Assembly: GCF_001186365.1 (NCBI RefSeq)
Contig: NZ_LDTZ01000013.1
Coordinates: 248,001 to 312,000 of the forward strand
Reading direction: 5' to 3'
DNA: 64,000 nt
Source: Gordonia jacobaea
GTDB taxonomy: Bacteria; Actinomycetota; Actinomycetes; Mycobacteriales; Mycobacteriaceae
The notes under the pieces were generated by a model. The model was given only the letters and a program-made list of their open reading frames with translations. It was not told the origin of the DNA and searched no databases. Of the stretch, positions 8,988 through 18,250 are shown one piece after another. How positions within the stretch are numbered: position 1 is the stretch's first letter; each line of letters opens with the position of its first letter. Position numbers and translations under genes: made by a program.

Positions 8988-9758
8988 CTAAGGGCGTCGA
9001 GCACCGGGGGCTGGTGCTGGAGTGACCAGCAGGCGCAGCCATGCCCGTGCGCACGCTGTCCCGAGCACCGAGGGATCGGTGCCCCACTGAGTCAGTCCGA
9101 CGTCGACGACCTCCGCGCACGGCGCGGCCGCCGACCACTTCTCGGCGATGTCGCGGGGATGGAGCGGATCGTCGACCGCAGCGGTGATCGCAAGCGGCAC
9201 AGTGAGTGTGGAGATCTCGTCCGGCGTCGGCGCCACGCACTGCGACGCTGCGCGCAGTTGCGCGACGAGGTCGCGGGACTGCGCGCGCCACGACCGGCTC
9301 AGCTCGACGCCGAGCCACTCGGGACTCGTCGACACCATCGTCGCGATCGTTGCGTCGAGACCGTCACGCTCGATGGCGTCGGCGGTGAGGCGGGCGCTTG
9401 CCGCGGCGAGCGATCCGGACGGTTGGCCGCTCCAGGGCGGCAGGGCAGCCAAGACCCCGGCACAGGTTGCGGTCCCTGCATGTGCGGACTGCCTGTCCAG
9501 CGCCCAGCGCAGCGCAGTCACCGCACCGATGGACACGCCGCCGACCAGGACGGACTCGTGCTCGCGCGCCGCGGAGTCGAGTGCGCGGATGAATCCGGGG
9601 ATGAGGTCAGCAGTCGGTTTCACAGCGATGAGTTCGACGTCGAGAAGTCGGGAAGCCGGTCCGAACGCCCGTCGAATGTAGTCGTCGTCCGACCCGGTTC
9701 CGGGCATGGCGATCAGCGCGGTCGGTGCTGGTGGGGGCACGGTGTCAGCCAAGGGCAT
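8988..9758 (-). CDS. Alpha/beta hydrolase (Rv2695-like)
   Basis: A 256-residue cytoplasmic alpha/beta hydrolase. GGVSIGAVTALR around residue 73 is the nucleophile elbow with Ser in G-x-S-x-G. TAAVDDPLHP carries the likely acid Asp. The catalytic His is less clear; no strong late G-H motif is visible. It is convergent with the DUF3710 gene (22 bases apart) and matches Rv2695 in gene order. The substrate cannot be predicted. Confidence 0.75.
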   Translation of the reverse strand: MPLADTVPPPAPTALIAMPGTGSDDDYIRRAFGPASRLLDVELIAVKPTADLIPGFIRALDSAAREHESVLVGGVSIGAVTALRWALDRQSAHAGTATCAGVLAALPPWSGQPSGSLAAASARLTADAIERDGLDATIATMVSTSPEWLGVELSRSWRAQSRDLVAQLRAASQCVAPTPDEISTLTVPLAITAAVDDPLHPRDIAEKWSAAAPCAEVVDVGLTQWGTDPSVLGTACARAWLRLLVTPAPAPGARRP

Positions 9759-9848
9759 GAACCGATGATGCCGTGCGTTGTAAGTGGTGAGCGCAGAGGT
9801 CTAGGCTGACCGAGAGCGGCTCGGTTGGTTCAGCCCGATACGCCGAGT

Positions 9849-9881
9849 CCGAAACACCGATCGAGCCCGAAACACCGATCG
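9849..9881. repeat. Short direct repeat upstream of the OB-fold gene
   Basis: CCGAAACACCGATCG occurs at 9849-9863 and again at 9867-9881, a spacing of 18 bases. Each copy ends in the palindrome CGATCG. It sits 34 bases before the start codon, where an activator or a duplicated promoter element could lie. Confidence 0.5.
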
Positions 9882-9914
9882 TGTCACAAGCACGACGTCT
9901 ACTTGGAGGTTGTG

Positions 9915-10292
9915 ATGCCCACAGCCGGTTATCTCAAGCGACTGACCAGGCGGCTCACCGAAGATCTCGGAGAAGCCGACGCGGAGAAGATCGCGGCGGA
10001 GTCGGCAGCCACCGGCGCACAGCGCGCGGTGGAGTGTTCGCGCGGCGACGAGGTCACGATGCATGGTGAGTTGCGCGCTGTCGAGACCTGTTCCCGCACC
10101 GCGAAGAGTGGGGTCAAGGCCGAGTTCTTCGACGGAAGCGACGTCGTCTTTCTGAAGTGGATGGGACGCAACCGCATCCCCGGTATCGAGCCGGGTCGGA
10201 AGATCACCGTGAGCGGGCGTCTCGGCGAACACAACGGCACCAAGGTGATCTACAACCCCGATTACGAATTGCATGGCGACGGAGAAGACTGA
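9915..10292 (+). CDS. OB-fold nucleic-acid-binding protein
   Basis: A 125-residue protein of the Rv2694c type. The central segment EVTMHGELRAVETCSR and the later KWMGRNRIPGIEPGRKI are strands of a single OB fold, as in the RecG wedge and DUF4193-neighbour proteins. The ATG at 9915 was chosen over the longer frame because GGAGGT lies four bases before it. It overlaps the DUF3159 gene by 20 bases, which implies coupled translation. A role in nucleic-acid binding is inferred from the fold only. Confidence 0.85.
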   Translation: MPTAGYLKRLTRRLTEDLGEADAEKIAAESAATGAQRAVECSRGDEVTMHGELRAVETCSRTAKSGVKAEFFDGSDVVFLKWMGRNRIPGIEPGRKITVSGRLGEHNGTKVIYNPDYELHGDGED

Positions 10293-10959
10293 CAGTCCCG
10301 ACGCCGCGTCGGAAGTCGACGCAGCCGAACGGTCAACCGCGACCGTTCTCGACCAGCTCGGCGGAGTATCCGGTCTGATTTCGTCGACGATCCCGGTCAT
10401 CGTGTTCGTGGTTGTCAACGCCGCATTCGGCGTGACGGCGGCCATCGTCGCGGCATTGTGTACGGCAGCACTGGTTGCCGTCGTCCGCCTGCTCCGGCGC
10501 GATGGACTCGCACCGGCGGTCTCCGGCTTTCTCGGCGTAGCGATCTGTGCGTTCATCGCTCATCGCGTCGGTGACGCGAAAGGCTACTTTCTACTCGGCA
10601 TCTGGACGTCGCTGGTGTACGCGGGTGTCCTGCTCGCTTCGATCCTGGTTCGGTGGCCGCTGATCGGCGTTGCCTGGAACTACGTCAACGGCGCCGGAAC
10701 GCAGTGGCGCCGCAACCGCAGAACGTTGATCGCCTACGACATCGCCACGGCGTTCTGGGCGCTGGTGTTCGCGGGACGCTACCTCGCACAGTCGTCGCTC
10801 TATGACAGCGGCGACACAGGTTGGCTGGCAGTGGCCCGGATCGGAATGGGCTGGCCTCTCACCGCGCTCGCCGTCGTGGTGACCGTCTTGCTTGTCCGAC
10901 GCGCCTCGCGCGCCTCACTTACATCAGCCGACCGAAATCAGCCGACCCAGATCAGTTGA
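10273..10959 (+). CDS. DUF3159 membrane protein
   Basis: A 228-residue integral membrane protein with about five to six hydrophobic helices. The first is IPVIVFVVVNAAFGVTAAIV and the last VTVLLVR. It matches DUF3159 (Rv2693c) in order and length. The cytosolic N-terminus is acidic and Ser/Ala-rich. It overlaps the upstream OB-fold gene and, by eight bases, the convergent trkA gene. Function is unknown. Its position beside the RCK pair and the KimA-like permease may point to ion or osmotic balance, but that is a guess. Confidence 0.85.
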   Translation: MATEKTDSPDAASEVDAAERSTATVLDQLGGVSGLISSTIPVIVFVVVNAAFGVTAAIVAALCTAALVAVVRLLRRDGLAPAVSGFLGVAICAFIAHRVGDAKGYFLLGIWTSLVYAGVLLASILVRWPLIGVAWNYVNGAGTQWRRNRRTLIAYDIATAFWALVFAGRYLAQSSLYDSGDTGWLAVARIGMGWPLTALAVVVTVLLVRRASRASLTSADRNQPTQIS

Positions 10960-11611
10960 CGTGCATCGCCGCGTGGAGAGCCGGTTCGACGTCGACTGCC
11001 GCGACGAAGACGAGTTCGTCTCCGCCTTCGAGCGGATCGTCGCGCTCGGGCACGATGACGCGGCCGCCACGGATGATCGCCACCAGCGCGGCATCGCGCG
11101 GCAGGTCGATCTTGCGTACCGGCTTTCCCGCCAATGGGGTGTCCGGCGGCAGTGTGAGTTCGACGAGGTTGGCCTGGCCCTGACGAAATGTCATGAGGCG
11201 CACCAGATCTCCGACGGAGACCGCTTCTTCGACCAGCGAGGCGAGGAGTCGAGGTGTCGAGACCGCGACGTCGACGCCCCAGTCCTCCCCGAACAGCCAC
11301 TCGTTGCGCGGATCGTTCACGCGGGCGACCACCCTGCTCACCGCGAACTCGGTCTTCGCAAGCAAGCTGACCACGAGATTGGCCTTGTCGTCTCCGGTCG
11401 CCGCGATCATCACGTCGTAGGACTGCAACCCGGCTCGTTCGAGGTTGGCGAGCTCGCAGGCGTCCGCGAGTAGCCAGGTCGCTCCCTGGACCGCGTCGAC
11501 GTCGATGTGGCTTGCGAGGCGTTCGAACAGGGTCACCTCGTGTCCAGCCGCGATGAGTTCACGGGCGATCGAGCGACCCACTGCGCCTGCACCGGCGATG
11601 GCGACTTTCAT
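10952..11611 (-). CDS. TrkA/RCK potassium uptake regulatory protein (CeoC-like)
   Basis: A 219-residue protein with an N-terminal Rossmann RCK_N domain (VAIAGAGAVGRSIARELIAA, NAD-binding G-x-G-x-x-G) and a C-terminal RCK_C domain (VELTLPPDTPLAGKPVRKI ... VFVAAVD). RCK proteins gate potassium transporters in response to nucleotides such as NAD(H), ATP or c-di-AMP. It is the second gene of a two-gene trkA operon, 9 bases after the other copy. Order matches ceoB/ceoC of M. tuberculosis. No TrkH or KtrB pore gene is nearby; the likely partner is the KimA-like permease at 12501. Confidence 0.9.
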   Translation of the reverse strand: MKVAIAGAGAVGRSIARELIAAGHEVTLFERLASHIDVDAVQGATWLLADACELANLERAGLQSYDVMIAATGDDKANLVVSLLAKTEFAVSRVVARVNDPRNEWLFGEDWGVDVAVSTPRLLASLVEEAVSVGDLVRLMTFRQGQANLVELTLPPDTPLAGKPVRKIDLPRDAALVAIIRGGRVIVPERDDPLEGGDELVFVAAVDVEPALHAAMHVN

Positions 11612-11620
11612 CTCTCTCCT

Positions 11621-12286
11621 CTAATCGGCGTGAGCCAGGGGTGCTGCGACCAGCGCACGTACTCCGGCAAGATCGTCGAGGCGGACCGACGCGAACACGA
11701 TGTCGTCTTGTTGCAGAACGGTTTTGGCTTCGGGAAGGATCGGTTTGCCGTGTCGGTTCAGAAACGACAAGCGAGCGCCGGACAGCTCTTGAAACTTCAC
11801 CGACGTGATGCCGATCCACGACTCGTGGATGTCGAGCTGGGCGATCGCGATGGTTCCCGACGGATCGCGCCACTCCGTCGTGGTCGACGTCTCGCCGAGT
11901 GCCGAGACGAAACGCTCAGTCGTCCACGGCACCGTCGCGACGGTCGGGATGCCCAGTCGCTCGTATACCTGTGCGCGCTTGGCGTCGTAGATTCTGGCGA
12001 CGACGCGCGGGACGTCGAAGGTCTCGCGGGCGACGCGCGCGGCGATGATGTTGGAGTTGTCGCCCGACGACACCGCAGCGAACGAGTCGGCCTGCTCTAT
12101 TCCGGCACGGGTGAGTACCTCGCGATCGAATCCGACCCCGACGATCCGCTCTCCGGTGAAGTCGTCGGACAGTCGTGTGAACGCCGCCGGATCGCGGTCG
12201 ATGATGGACACCTGATGTCCGCGCTTCTGCATGGCCATCGCCAGGGACGATCCCACTCGTCCGCACCCCATGATGACTACCCGCAC
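11621..12286 (-). CDS. TrkA/RCK potassium uptake regulatory protein (CeoB-like)
   Basis: A 221-residue RCK protein. RVVIMGCGRVGSSLAMAMQK is the nucleotide-binding Rossmann turn and DRDPAAFTRL carries the acidic residue that binds the adenosine ribose. The C-terminal half is an RCK_C domain. It is the first gene of the trkA pair and is divergent from the KimA-like permease across a 214-base gap, so the three genes probably share control. It may form hetero-oligomers with its neighbour, as two-RCK rings do. Confidence 0.9.
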   Translation of the reverse strand: MRVVIMGCGRVGSSLAMAMQKRGHQVSIIDRDPAAFTRLSDDFTGERIVGVGFDREVLTRAGIEQADSFAAVSSGDNSNIIAARVARETFDVPRVVARIYDAKRAQVYERLGIPTVATVPWTTERFVSALGETSTTTEWRDPSGTIAIAQLDIHESWIGITSVKFQELSGARLSFLNRHGKPILPEAKTVLQQDDIVFASVRLDDLAGVRALVAAPLAHAD

Positions 12287-12500
12287 ATCGATCCTCTCGT
12301 GGGTTCACTACTCGTCGGGCGCGGTGGAGCGTCGACGCAGGCGACTGCCGCCGATTGTCCGCGCGACTTGAACCTACCCGCACCATCAGCCCGGCGACAT
12401 CGGGCCACGCGAACTGGTCGCGCACGCAGCGATCATGGCCACCTGATCGACCACCCCGGGGCCGTAGTGGCCCTACACGAGCGCAAGGTCTTAGTGTTGC

Positions 12501-14507
12501 GTGGTGTCCACCGTGTCAAAGGCGTCTGTTGCGACGAAACGACTGCTCCTCGGCAGGCCGTTCCGTAGCGACAAATTGGGCCACACGCTGCTGCCCAAGC
12601 GGATCGCACTGCCCGTGTTCGCCTCAGACGCGATGTCGTCGGTCGCCTACGCGCCGCAGGAGATCTTCCTGGTGCTCTCGGTTGCCGGCCTCAGCGCCAT
12701 GACCCTTGCCCCGTGGATCGCGATCGCCGTCGCGGTCGTGATGGCGGTGGTTGTCGCCAGCTACCGACAGAACGTCCACGCCTATCCGTCCGGTGGTGGC
12801 GACTACGAGGTGGCAACCGTCAATCTGGGGTCGTCGGCGGGTCTGGTCGTCGGCAGCGCCCTGCTCGTCGACTACGTGCTGACCGTCGCGGTCTCCATCT
12901 CGTCGGCCGCAGAGAACATCGGTTCCGCCATCCCGTTCGTGCACGAGCACCGGGTGTGGTTCTGTGTGGCCGCGATCGTGGTGCTCGCCGCCGTCAACCT
13001 GCGCGGCATCAAGGAATCCGGTTCGGTGCTGGCCGTTCCGACCTACGCGTTCATCTTCGGCGTCATCGCCATGCTCGTGTGGGGTGCGATCGAGATCTTC
13101 ATCCTCGGTCGCGACGTCCGCGCCGAGACCGCCGACTTCGATATCCGGGCGGAGAACACGCATCTCGCCGGTGTGGCGTTCATCTTCCTCATCGCGCGCG
13201 CATTCTCGTCGGGTTCGGCGGCCCTAACCGGTGTCGAGGCCATCAGCAACGGCGTGCCCGCCTTCCAGAAACCGAAGTCGCGCAACGCCGCCACGACGCT
13301 GCTCATGCTGGGAACAATCGCGATCGTGCTGCTGCTCGGGATCGTCTGGCTCGCCGAGCGGGTCGGTGCCAAGTACGTGTCCGACCCGGCTCGCGACCTG
13401 ATCGGCGCGCCACCCGGCTATCAGCAGGAAGCGCTCATCGCACAGTTGGCGCAGGCCGTCTTCGACAATTTCCCCGTGGGGTTCTACTTCGTGGCCGTCG
13501 CCACGGCGCTCATCCTGATGCTCGCGGCCAACACCGCGTTCAACGGATTCCCCGTGCTCGGTTCCGTTCTGGCGCAGGATCGCTTCCTGCCCCGACAGTT
13601 GCACACGCGTGGCGACCGCCTCGCGTTCAGTAACGGCATCATCTTCCTCGCCGTCGCGGCGATCGCCTTCGTCGTGGCATTCGGCGGCGAGGTCACCGCG
13701 CTCATCCAGCTCTACATCGTCGGTGTGTTCGTCTCGTTCACGCTGAGCCAGGCGGGCATGGTTCGGCACTGGACGCGCCTGTTGCGACACGAGACCGATC
13801 CGCGCGCGCGGCGTCGGATGAAGCAGTCGCGGATCATCAACTCCGTTGGCCTGGTGATGACGGCTACCGTCCTGGTCGTCGTGCTCATCACCAAATTCAC
13901 TGCCGGGGCATGGATCGCCATACTCGCCATGGTCATCCTGTACGTACTGATGAAGCTGATCCACCACCATTACGCGTCGGTGCAGCGAGAGCTCGAGCGG
14001 GTCGAAGCAGAAGAAGACCAGGTTCTTCCGAGCCGCACGCACTCGATCGTGTTGATTTCCACGCTGCACCTCGCGACCAAGCGTGCGTTGCTCTACGCCC
14101 GCGCCACGCGGCCGGACGTCCTCGAGGCCATCACGGTCAACGTCGACGACCGCGACACGCGAATACTGGTGTCGCAGTGGGAGGAAAGCGACATCAAGGT
14201 GCCACTCAAGGTGATTGCGTCGCCGTACCGTGAGATCACCAGACCGGTGATCGAGTATGTGCGTCGGGTGCGGCGCGAGCACCCGCGAGACGTGATCACC
14301 GTCTTCATCCCCGAATACGTTGTCGGGCACTGGTGGGAGCAGATTCTGCACAACCAGTCGGCGCTGCGACTCAAGACGCGTCTGTTGTTCGAGCCCGGCG
14401 TGATGGTCACGTCGGTGCCGTGGCAGCTCACGTCGTCGGACCGACGCCGCGACGACCTCGAGTACAACGCTCCCGGCGACACTCGGCGAGCGTTGGGTGG
14501 CCAGTGA
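12501..14507 (+). CDS. KimA-like APC-superfamily potassium permease
   Basis: A 668-residue permease with about 12 membrane helices and a C-terminal cytosolic domain of some 170 residues. Close resemblance to Bacillus KimA (YdaO), recalled from memory, is seen in FASDAMSSVAYAPQEI, AYPSGGGDYEVATVNLGS, LLVDYVLTVAVSISSAAE, GSAALTGVEAISNGVPAF and RGDRLAFSNGIIFL. KimA is a high-affinity K+/H+ symporter inhibited by c-di-AMP. Many databases call this family an amino acid permease. The two neighbouring RCK genes and the KimA-type motifs argue for potassium instead. It starts with GTG and ends in a GTGA overlap with the methyltransferase gene. Confidence 0.85.
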   Translation: MVSTVSKASVATKRLLLGRPFRSDKLGHTLLPKRIALPVFASDAMSSVAYAPQEIFLVLSVAGLSAMTLAPWIAIAVAVVMAVVVASYRQNVHAYPSGGGDYEVATVNLGSSAGLVVGSALLVDYVLTVAVSISSAAENIGSAIPFVHEHRVWFCVAAIVVLAAVNLRGIKESGSVLAVPTYAFIFGVIAMLVWGAIEIFILGRDVRAETADFDIRAENTHLAGVAFIFLIARAFSSGSAALTGVEAISNGVPAFQKPKSRNAATTLLMLGTIAIVLLLGIVWLAERVGAKYVSDPARDLIGAPPGYQQEALIAQLAQAVFDNFPVGFYFVAVATALILMLAANTAFNGFPVLGSVLAQDRFLPRQLHTRGDRLAFSNGIIFLAVAAIAFVVAFGGEVTALIQLYIVGVFVSFTLSQAGMVRHWTRLLRHETDPRARRRMKQSRIINSVGLVMTATVLVVVLITKFTAGAWIAILAMVILYVLMKLIHHHYASVQRELERVEAEEDQVLPSRTHSIVLISTLHLATKRALLYARATRPDVLEAITVNVDDRDTRILVSQWEESDIKVPLKVIASPYREITRPVIEYVRRVRREHPRDVITVFIPEYVVGHWWEQILHNQSALRLKTRLLFEPGVMVTSVPWQLTSSDRRRDDLEYNAPGDTRRALGGQ

Positions 14508-15856
14508 GTTCGACGCCGCAACCACCCTTGACCGCGCCCGTCGTGACCGTGCGGGTTGATCGACCGGCCAACGGGGGAGACGCCGTGGGCCGTCTCGACG
14601 ACGGACGAGTGGTGTTCGTGCGTGGCGCCATTCCAGGGGAGACGGTCGCGGCGCGGGTCGTCGACACCCGAGCGGAGTCGTTCTGGCGCGCGGAGGCGAT
14701 CGACATCCTCGACCCTTCGCCGCATCGCGTCGACATGATCTGCCCGGCGGCCACCCACGGCGCGGGCTGCTGCGACCTCGCCTTCATCGAACCCGGCCAT
14801 GCGCGGACATTGAAGGCGCAGGCACTCGAGGACGTCCTCGTGCGGGTCGGCCATTTCGCCGCCGATCGTGTCCACGACTGGTGCGCCGACGACGCGAATC
14901 CCGATGCGCCACCCGCGATCGGCATCCGTTCGCTGTCCGACGACGCCACGGGCTGGCGCGTGCGGACGCGTCTGGCGGTGGACGCCGCGGGCCGAAGCGG
15001 ACAGCACCGATTCCACAGCGGCGACCTCGTCGTGGGGGTCGACTGTGTGCAGCCGGTCGCAGGTCTGCTCGACGGACTCGACGACCGCCGCTTCACGCCA
15101 GGTGCAGAGTTGGCGATCGTCGCCGACGCCGCCGACCGCAGGCACATCACCGAACTCGCTCCGGCGGCGCCGCCCCAACGGCACTCCCGTCGCGATCGAG
15201 GCAGAAGTGCCGCGCAGCGTCGTCGACGTAGCGTCGAATCACGCAGGGCAACAACGGTACTCGAAGGCGACGCCGCCGCACGCCACCGCGTGGGGGAGCG
15301 GGAGTGGTCGATTCCGGTGACGGGCTTCTGGCAGGCGCATCGAATGGCGCCGACCCGCTACGCGCAGACCGTCGCCGAGTTCGTCGCTTCGACCGACGTC
15401 TCGCGGCCCGCGACCTGTTGGGACCTCTACGGCGGTGCAGGCGTCTTCGCGGGCGCTCTGGTCGACACGCTGGACACCGGTGAAGTCCATATCGTCGACT
15501 CAGACGCCGCCGCACTGGCCGCTGCGGACGCGGTGTTCGCCGAGGAGGACTCGTCGGTCGCCACCCACCGCGGCGAAGTCGCCGACGTGATCAAGTCGTT
15601 GCCTGCCCCGGAGGTCGTCGTCCTCGACCCGCCGCGAACCGGCGCAGGCACCCGAGTGATCGACAGGATCGTCGCCGCCTCGCCCCAGGTGGTGGTGCAC
15701 GTCGGGTGCGACGCCGCACGATTCGCGCGTGACCTCGCTTTGTTCACCGAACGCGGGTACGCCGTCACCCGGATGCGGGCATTCGACGCTTTCCCGCTGA
15801 CGCACCACGTCGAAGCGATCGCGCTGCTCGTGCCGAACGCAGCCGTCGGTGTGTGA
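14504..15856 (+). CDS. TrmA/RumA-type SAM-dependent RNA (uracil-5)-methyltransferase
   Basis: A 450-residue class I RNA methyltransferase with an N-terminal TRAM domain (VVTVRVDRPANGGDAVGR ... FVRGAIPGETVAARVV). The catalytic domain contains WDLYGGAGVFAGAL (SAM site), VVLDPPRTGAG (motif IV) and HVGCDAARFARDL with the catalytic Cys. HVEAIALL closes the fold. An iron-sulfur Cys set of RumA type may be formed by MICPAATHGAGCCDL and later cysteines. The target is probably a uridine in tRNA or 23S rRNA. GTG at 14504 overlaps the permease stop. An Arg/Ser-rich stretch near residues 230-250 is an unusual insert. Orthologue by order is Rv2689c. Confidence 0.88.
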   Translation: MSSTPQPPLTAPVVTVRVDRPANGGDAVGRLDDGRVVFVRGAIPGETVAARVVDTRAESFWRAEAIDILDPSPHRVDMICPAATHGAGCCDLAFIEPGHARTLKAQALEDVLVRVGHFAADRVHDWCADDANPDAPPAIGIRSLSDDATGWRVRTRLAVDAAGRSGQHRFHSGDLVVGVDCVQPVAGLLDGLDDRRFTPGAELAIVADAADRRHITELAPAAPPQRHSRRDRGRSAAQRRRRSVESRRATTVLEGDAAARHRVGEREWSIPVTGFWQAHRMAPTRYAQTVAEFVASTDVSRPATCWDLYGGAGVFAGALVDTLDTGEVHIVDSDAAALAAADAVFAEEDSSVATHRGEVADVIKSLPAPEVVVLDPPRTGAGTRVIDRIVAASPQVVVHVGCDAARFARDLALFTERGYAVTRMRAFDAFPLTHHVEAIALLVPNAAVGV

Positions 15857-15914
15857 CCAGTTCGCTGTTGTGGTGACCAATTCGTGGTTGTGGTGACCAA
15901 TTCGTGGTTGTGGT
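15855..15914. repeat. Three tandem 20-bp repeats after the methyltransferase stop codon
   Basis: Units lie at 15855-15874 (GACCAGTTCGCTGTTGTGGT), 15875-15894 and 15895-15914 (both GACCAATTCGTGGTTGTGGT). The first unit differs from the others at two positions and overlaps the stop codon of the upstream gene. The array ends about 90 bases upstream of dxs, inside its probable promoter region. Confidence 0.9.
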
Positions 15915-16001
15915 GAGTCAGTGCACTGCCGCGAGGTCCGTAGACTGTTCGACACGACCGCGACAAGCCCGCGCGGTCGGTGTGCGTAGTAGGAGGACTC
16001 G

Positions 16002-17978
16002 ATGAGTGTGCTCGAGCGGATCTCTTCCCCGGCCGATCTCAAGGCGTTGTCGCCGGACGAGGTCGTGGTGCTCGCAGGGGAGATCCGTGAGTTCCTCATC
16101 GAGAAGGTGTCGGCGACCGGCGGCCACCTGGGCCCTAATCTGGGGGTTGTCGAGCTGACTCTCGCACTCCACCGTGTCTTCGATTCGCCCGTCGACCCGG
16201 TGATCTTCGACACGGGTCATCAGTCGTACGTGCACAAGATCGTCACCGGACGCGCCGCGGGTTTCGACGAGTTGCGTCAACGCGACGGACTCACCGGGTA
16301 CCAGGATCGCACCGAGAGTGAGCACGACTGGGTCGAGTCCTCGCACGCATCGGCAGCACTGAGTTACGCCGACGGTCTGGCGAAGTCGTTCGCTCTGACC
16401 GGTCAGGACCGCACGGTCGTCGCGATCGTCGGCGACGGCGCGCTCACCGGCGGAATGTGTTGGGAGGCGATCAACAACATCGCCGATTCCGACCGCTCGG
16501 TCGTCATCGTCGTCAACGACAACGGGCGCTCGTACGCACCGACCATCGGGGGCGTCGCGGCACACCTGTCGGGTCTGCGGCTCCAGCCCGGCTACGAACG
16601 CTTCCTCGACGAGAGTCGTCGTGTGATGCAGATGTTGCCCGTTGTCGGCGGACCGGCATACGCGGTTCTGCACGGCATGAAGAGCGGGATCAAAGATCTC
16701 CTCGCGCCCCAGCAGATGTTCACCGATCTCGGACTGAAGTACGTCGGACCCGTAGACGGCCACGATGTCGAAGCGCTCGAAGCGGCGTTCGCGCGGGCAC
16801 GATCGTTCGGCGGTCCGGTCATCGTGCATGCCGTCACCCGCAAGGGCAATGGCTATATTCACGCCGAGAACCACGTGGCCGATCAAATGCACTCGACCGG
16901 TGTGATCGATCCCAAGACCGGCCGCGCCAAGTCGGTGTCGGCGCAGGACTGGACGTCGGTGTTCTCCGCGGCGCTACTCGAAGCCGGTGCGACGCGCCCC
17001 GACGTTGTCGCGATCACCGCTGCGATGCCGGGCCCGACAGGGCTCGCACCCTTCGGCGAGAAGTACCCCGACCGCATGTTCGACGTCGGCATCGCCGAAC
17101 AGCACGCGCTCACCTCGGCGGCGGGCCTTGCACTGGGCGGGATGCATCCCGTCGTCGCGATCTACTCGACGTTCCTCAACCGCGCATTCGACCAGCTCCT
17201 CATGGACGTCGCGTTGCTGCGGCAGCCGGTCACCCTCGTCCTCGACCGTGCGGGGATCACCGGACCCGACGGCCCCAGCCACCACGGCATGTGGGATCTG
17301 TCGCTGATGGCGATGGTCCCCGGTCTTCGGGTCGCCGCACCGCGCGACGCCGTCCGTCTTCGCGAAGAGTTCGACGAGGCGCTTGCCGTCGACGACGGCC
17401 CGACCGCACTGCGCTTCTCGAAAGGCGCTGTGCCCGAGGACATTCGCGCCGTGGAGCGTCTCGACGACGGCGTCGACATCCTGCGTCGGTCGTCACCCGG
17501 CGTCGGGGAAGCCGCGGGCGACGTGCTCATCGTCGCCGTCGGCGCGTTCTGCGGTCTCGCTGTCGACACCGCAGACCGGCTGGCCAAGCAGGGCATCGAC
17601 GCGACGGTCGTCGACCCGCGGTGGGTGCTACCCGTCGCGGAGTCGATCGTCGACCTCGCGCGCAGGCATCGACTGGTGGTGACACTCGAGGACAGTGGTG
17701 TGAGCGGGGGAGTGGGAGCTGCAGTCAGCGCCGCTCTCTCCGAGGCGGAAGTGCCTGTGCCCGTGCAACTTCGAGGAATCCCGCAGCGCTTCATCGAACA
17801 CGCGTCGCGCGGCGAGATCCTGGCCGAGCTCGGCCTGACGGCTCAGGACCTCGCGCGATCGATCACGGCCACGGTGTCGGGGATGGAAACGGTGCCAGAA
17901 CTCGAGCACGCCGACGACGCGGTCGATGTGGCGCGTGATGCCGCAGGTGTCGACACAACCGAGGTCGACCGAGGCTGA
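16002..17978 (+). CDS. dxs: 1-deoxy-D-xylulose-5-phosphate synthase
   Basis: A 658-residue thiamine-diphosphate enzyme that condenses pyruvate and glyceraldehyde-3-phosphate, the first step of the MEP isoprenoid pathway (menaquinone, decaprenyl phosphate, carotenoids). [17 protein letters not shown] is the ThDP/Mg motif (GDG...N). [10 protein letters not shown] supplies the catalytic Glu, and [18 protein letters not shown] matches the Dxs pyrimidine domain. Its length is that of the actinobacterial family with a slightly longer acidic tail. AGGAGG lies just upstream of the ATG. A hairpin follows the stop codon. Downstream, synteny with M. tuberculosis is broken by aromatic-catabolic island 1. 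Confidence 0.97.
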   Translation: MSVLERISSPADLKALSPDEVVVLAGEIREFLIEKVSATGGHLGPNLGVVELTLALHRVFDSPVDPVIFDTGHQSYVHKIVTGRAAGFDELRQRDGLTGYQDRTESEHDWVESSHASAALSYADGLAKSFALTGQDRTVVAIVGDGALTGGMCWEAINNIADSDRSVVIVVNDNGRSYAPTIGGVAAHLSGLRLQPGYERFLDESRRVMQMLPVVGGPAYAVLHGMKSGIKDLLAPQQMFTDLGLKYVGPVDGHDVEALEAAFARARSFGGPVIVHAVTRKGNGYIHAENHVADQMHSTGVIDPKTGRAKSVSAQDWTSVFSAALLEAGATRPDVVAITAAMPGPTGLAPFGEKYPDRMFDVGIAEQHALTSAAGLALGGMHPVVAIYSTFLNRAFDQLLMDVALLRQPVTLVLDRAGITGPDGPSHHGMWDLSLMAMVPGLRVAAPRDAVRLREEFDEALAVDDGPTALRFSKGAVPEDIRAVERLDDGVDILRRSSPGVGEAAGDVLIVAVGAFCGLAVDTADRLAKQGIDATVVDPRWVLPVAESIVDLARRHRLVVTLEDSGVSGGVGAAVSAALSEAEVPVPVQLRGIPQRFIEHASRGEILAELGLTAQDLARSITATVSGMETVPELEHADDAVDVARDAAGVDTTEVDRG

Positions 17979-17984
17979 CGGTGC

Positions 17985-18006
17985 GAGCTGATCTCGCGGT
18001 CAGCTC
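17985..18006 (+). terminator. Hairpin after dxs
   Basis: GAGCTGA (17985-17991) and TCAGCTC (18000-18006) form a perfect 7-base stem with an 8-base loop, 6 bases after the dxs stop. There is no T tract. The remaining 240 bases to the acyl-CoA dehydrogenase stop hold no gene I can support and mark the left border of island 1. Confidence 0.5.
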
Positions 18007-18250
18007 ATCGAATCCGACTCAGCGGCAGGCGCACGGCTAAGGTGGTCGAGGGGCTTGGGGGAACCCGCCTCTTCCGAAGACTCCTTGGACTCGCTGCTGC
18101 AACACCGTGATCAGACCGAGTCCGGTTGGCCGAGGTCGTGCGTCGCGGTGGCCATCACCGGTCCGGCCTTGCCTGCCAGGCCAAGCGCCGTGGTGTCCTT
18201 CCCGTTGAGCTCGCCAACCGTGGGGTGCAAAAGTGCCGAGCTGATGCGGC

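Noticed and set aside
16457..17938. 493-residue plus-strand frame within dxs
   Set aside because: Arg-rich out-of-frame reading of dxs; no domain.
18010..18250. Small proteins in the dxs/acyl-CoA dehydrogenase gap
   Set aside because: Frames there have no ribosome site, no recognisable motif, and run across gene ends.
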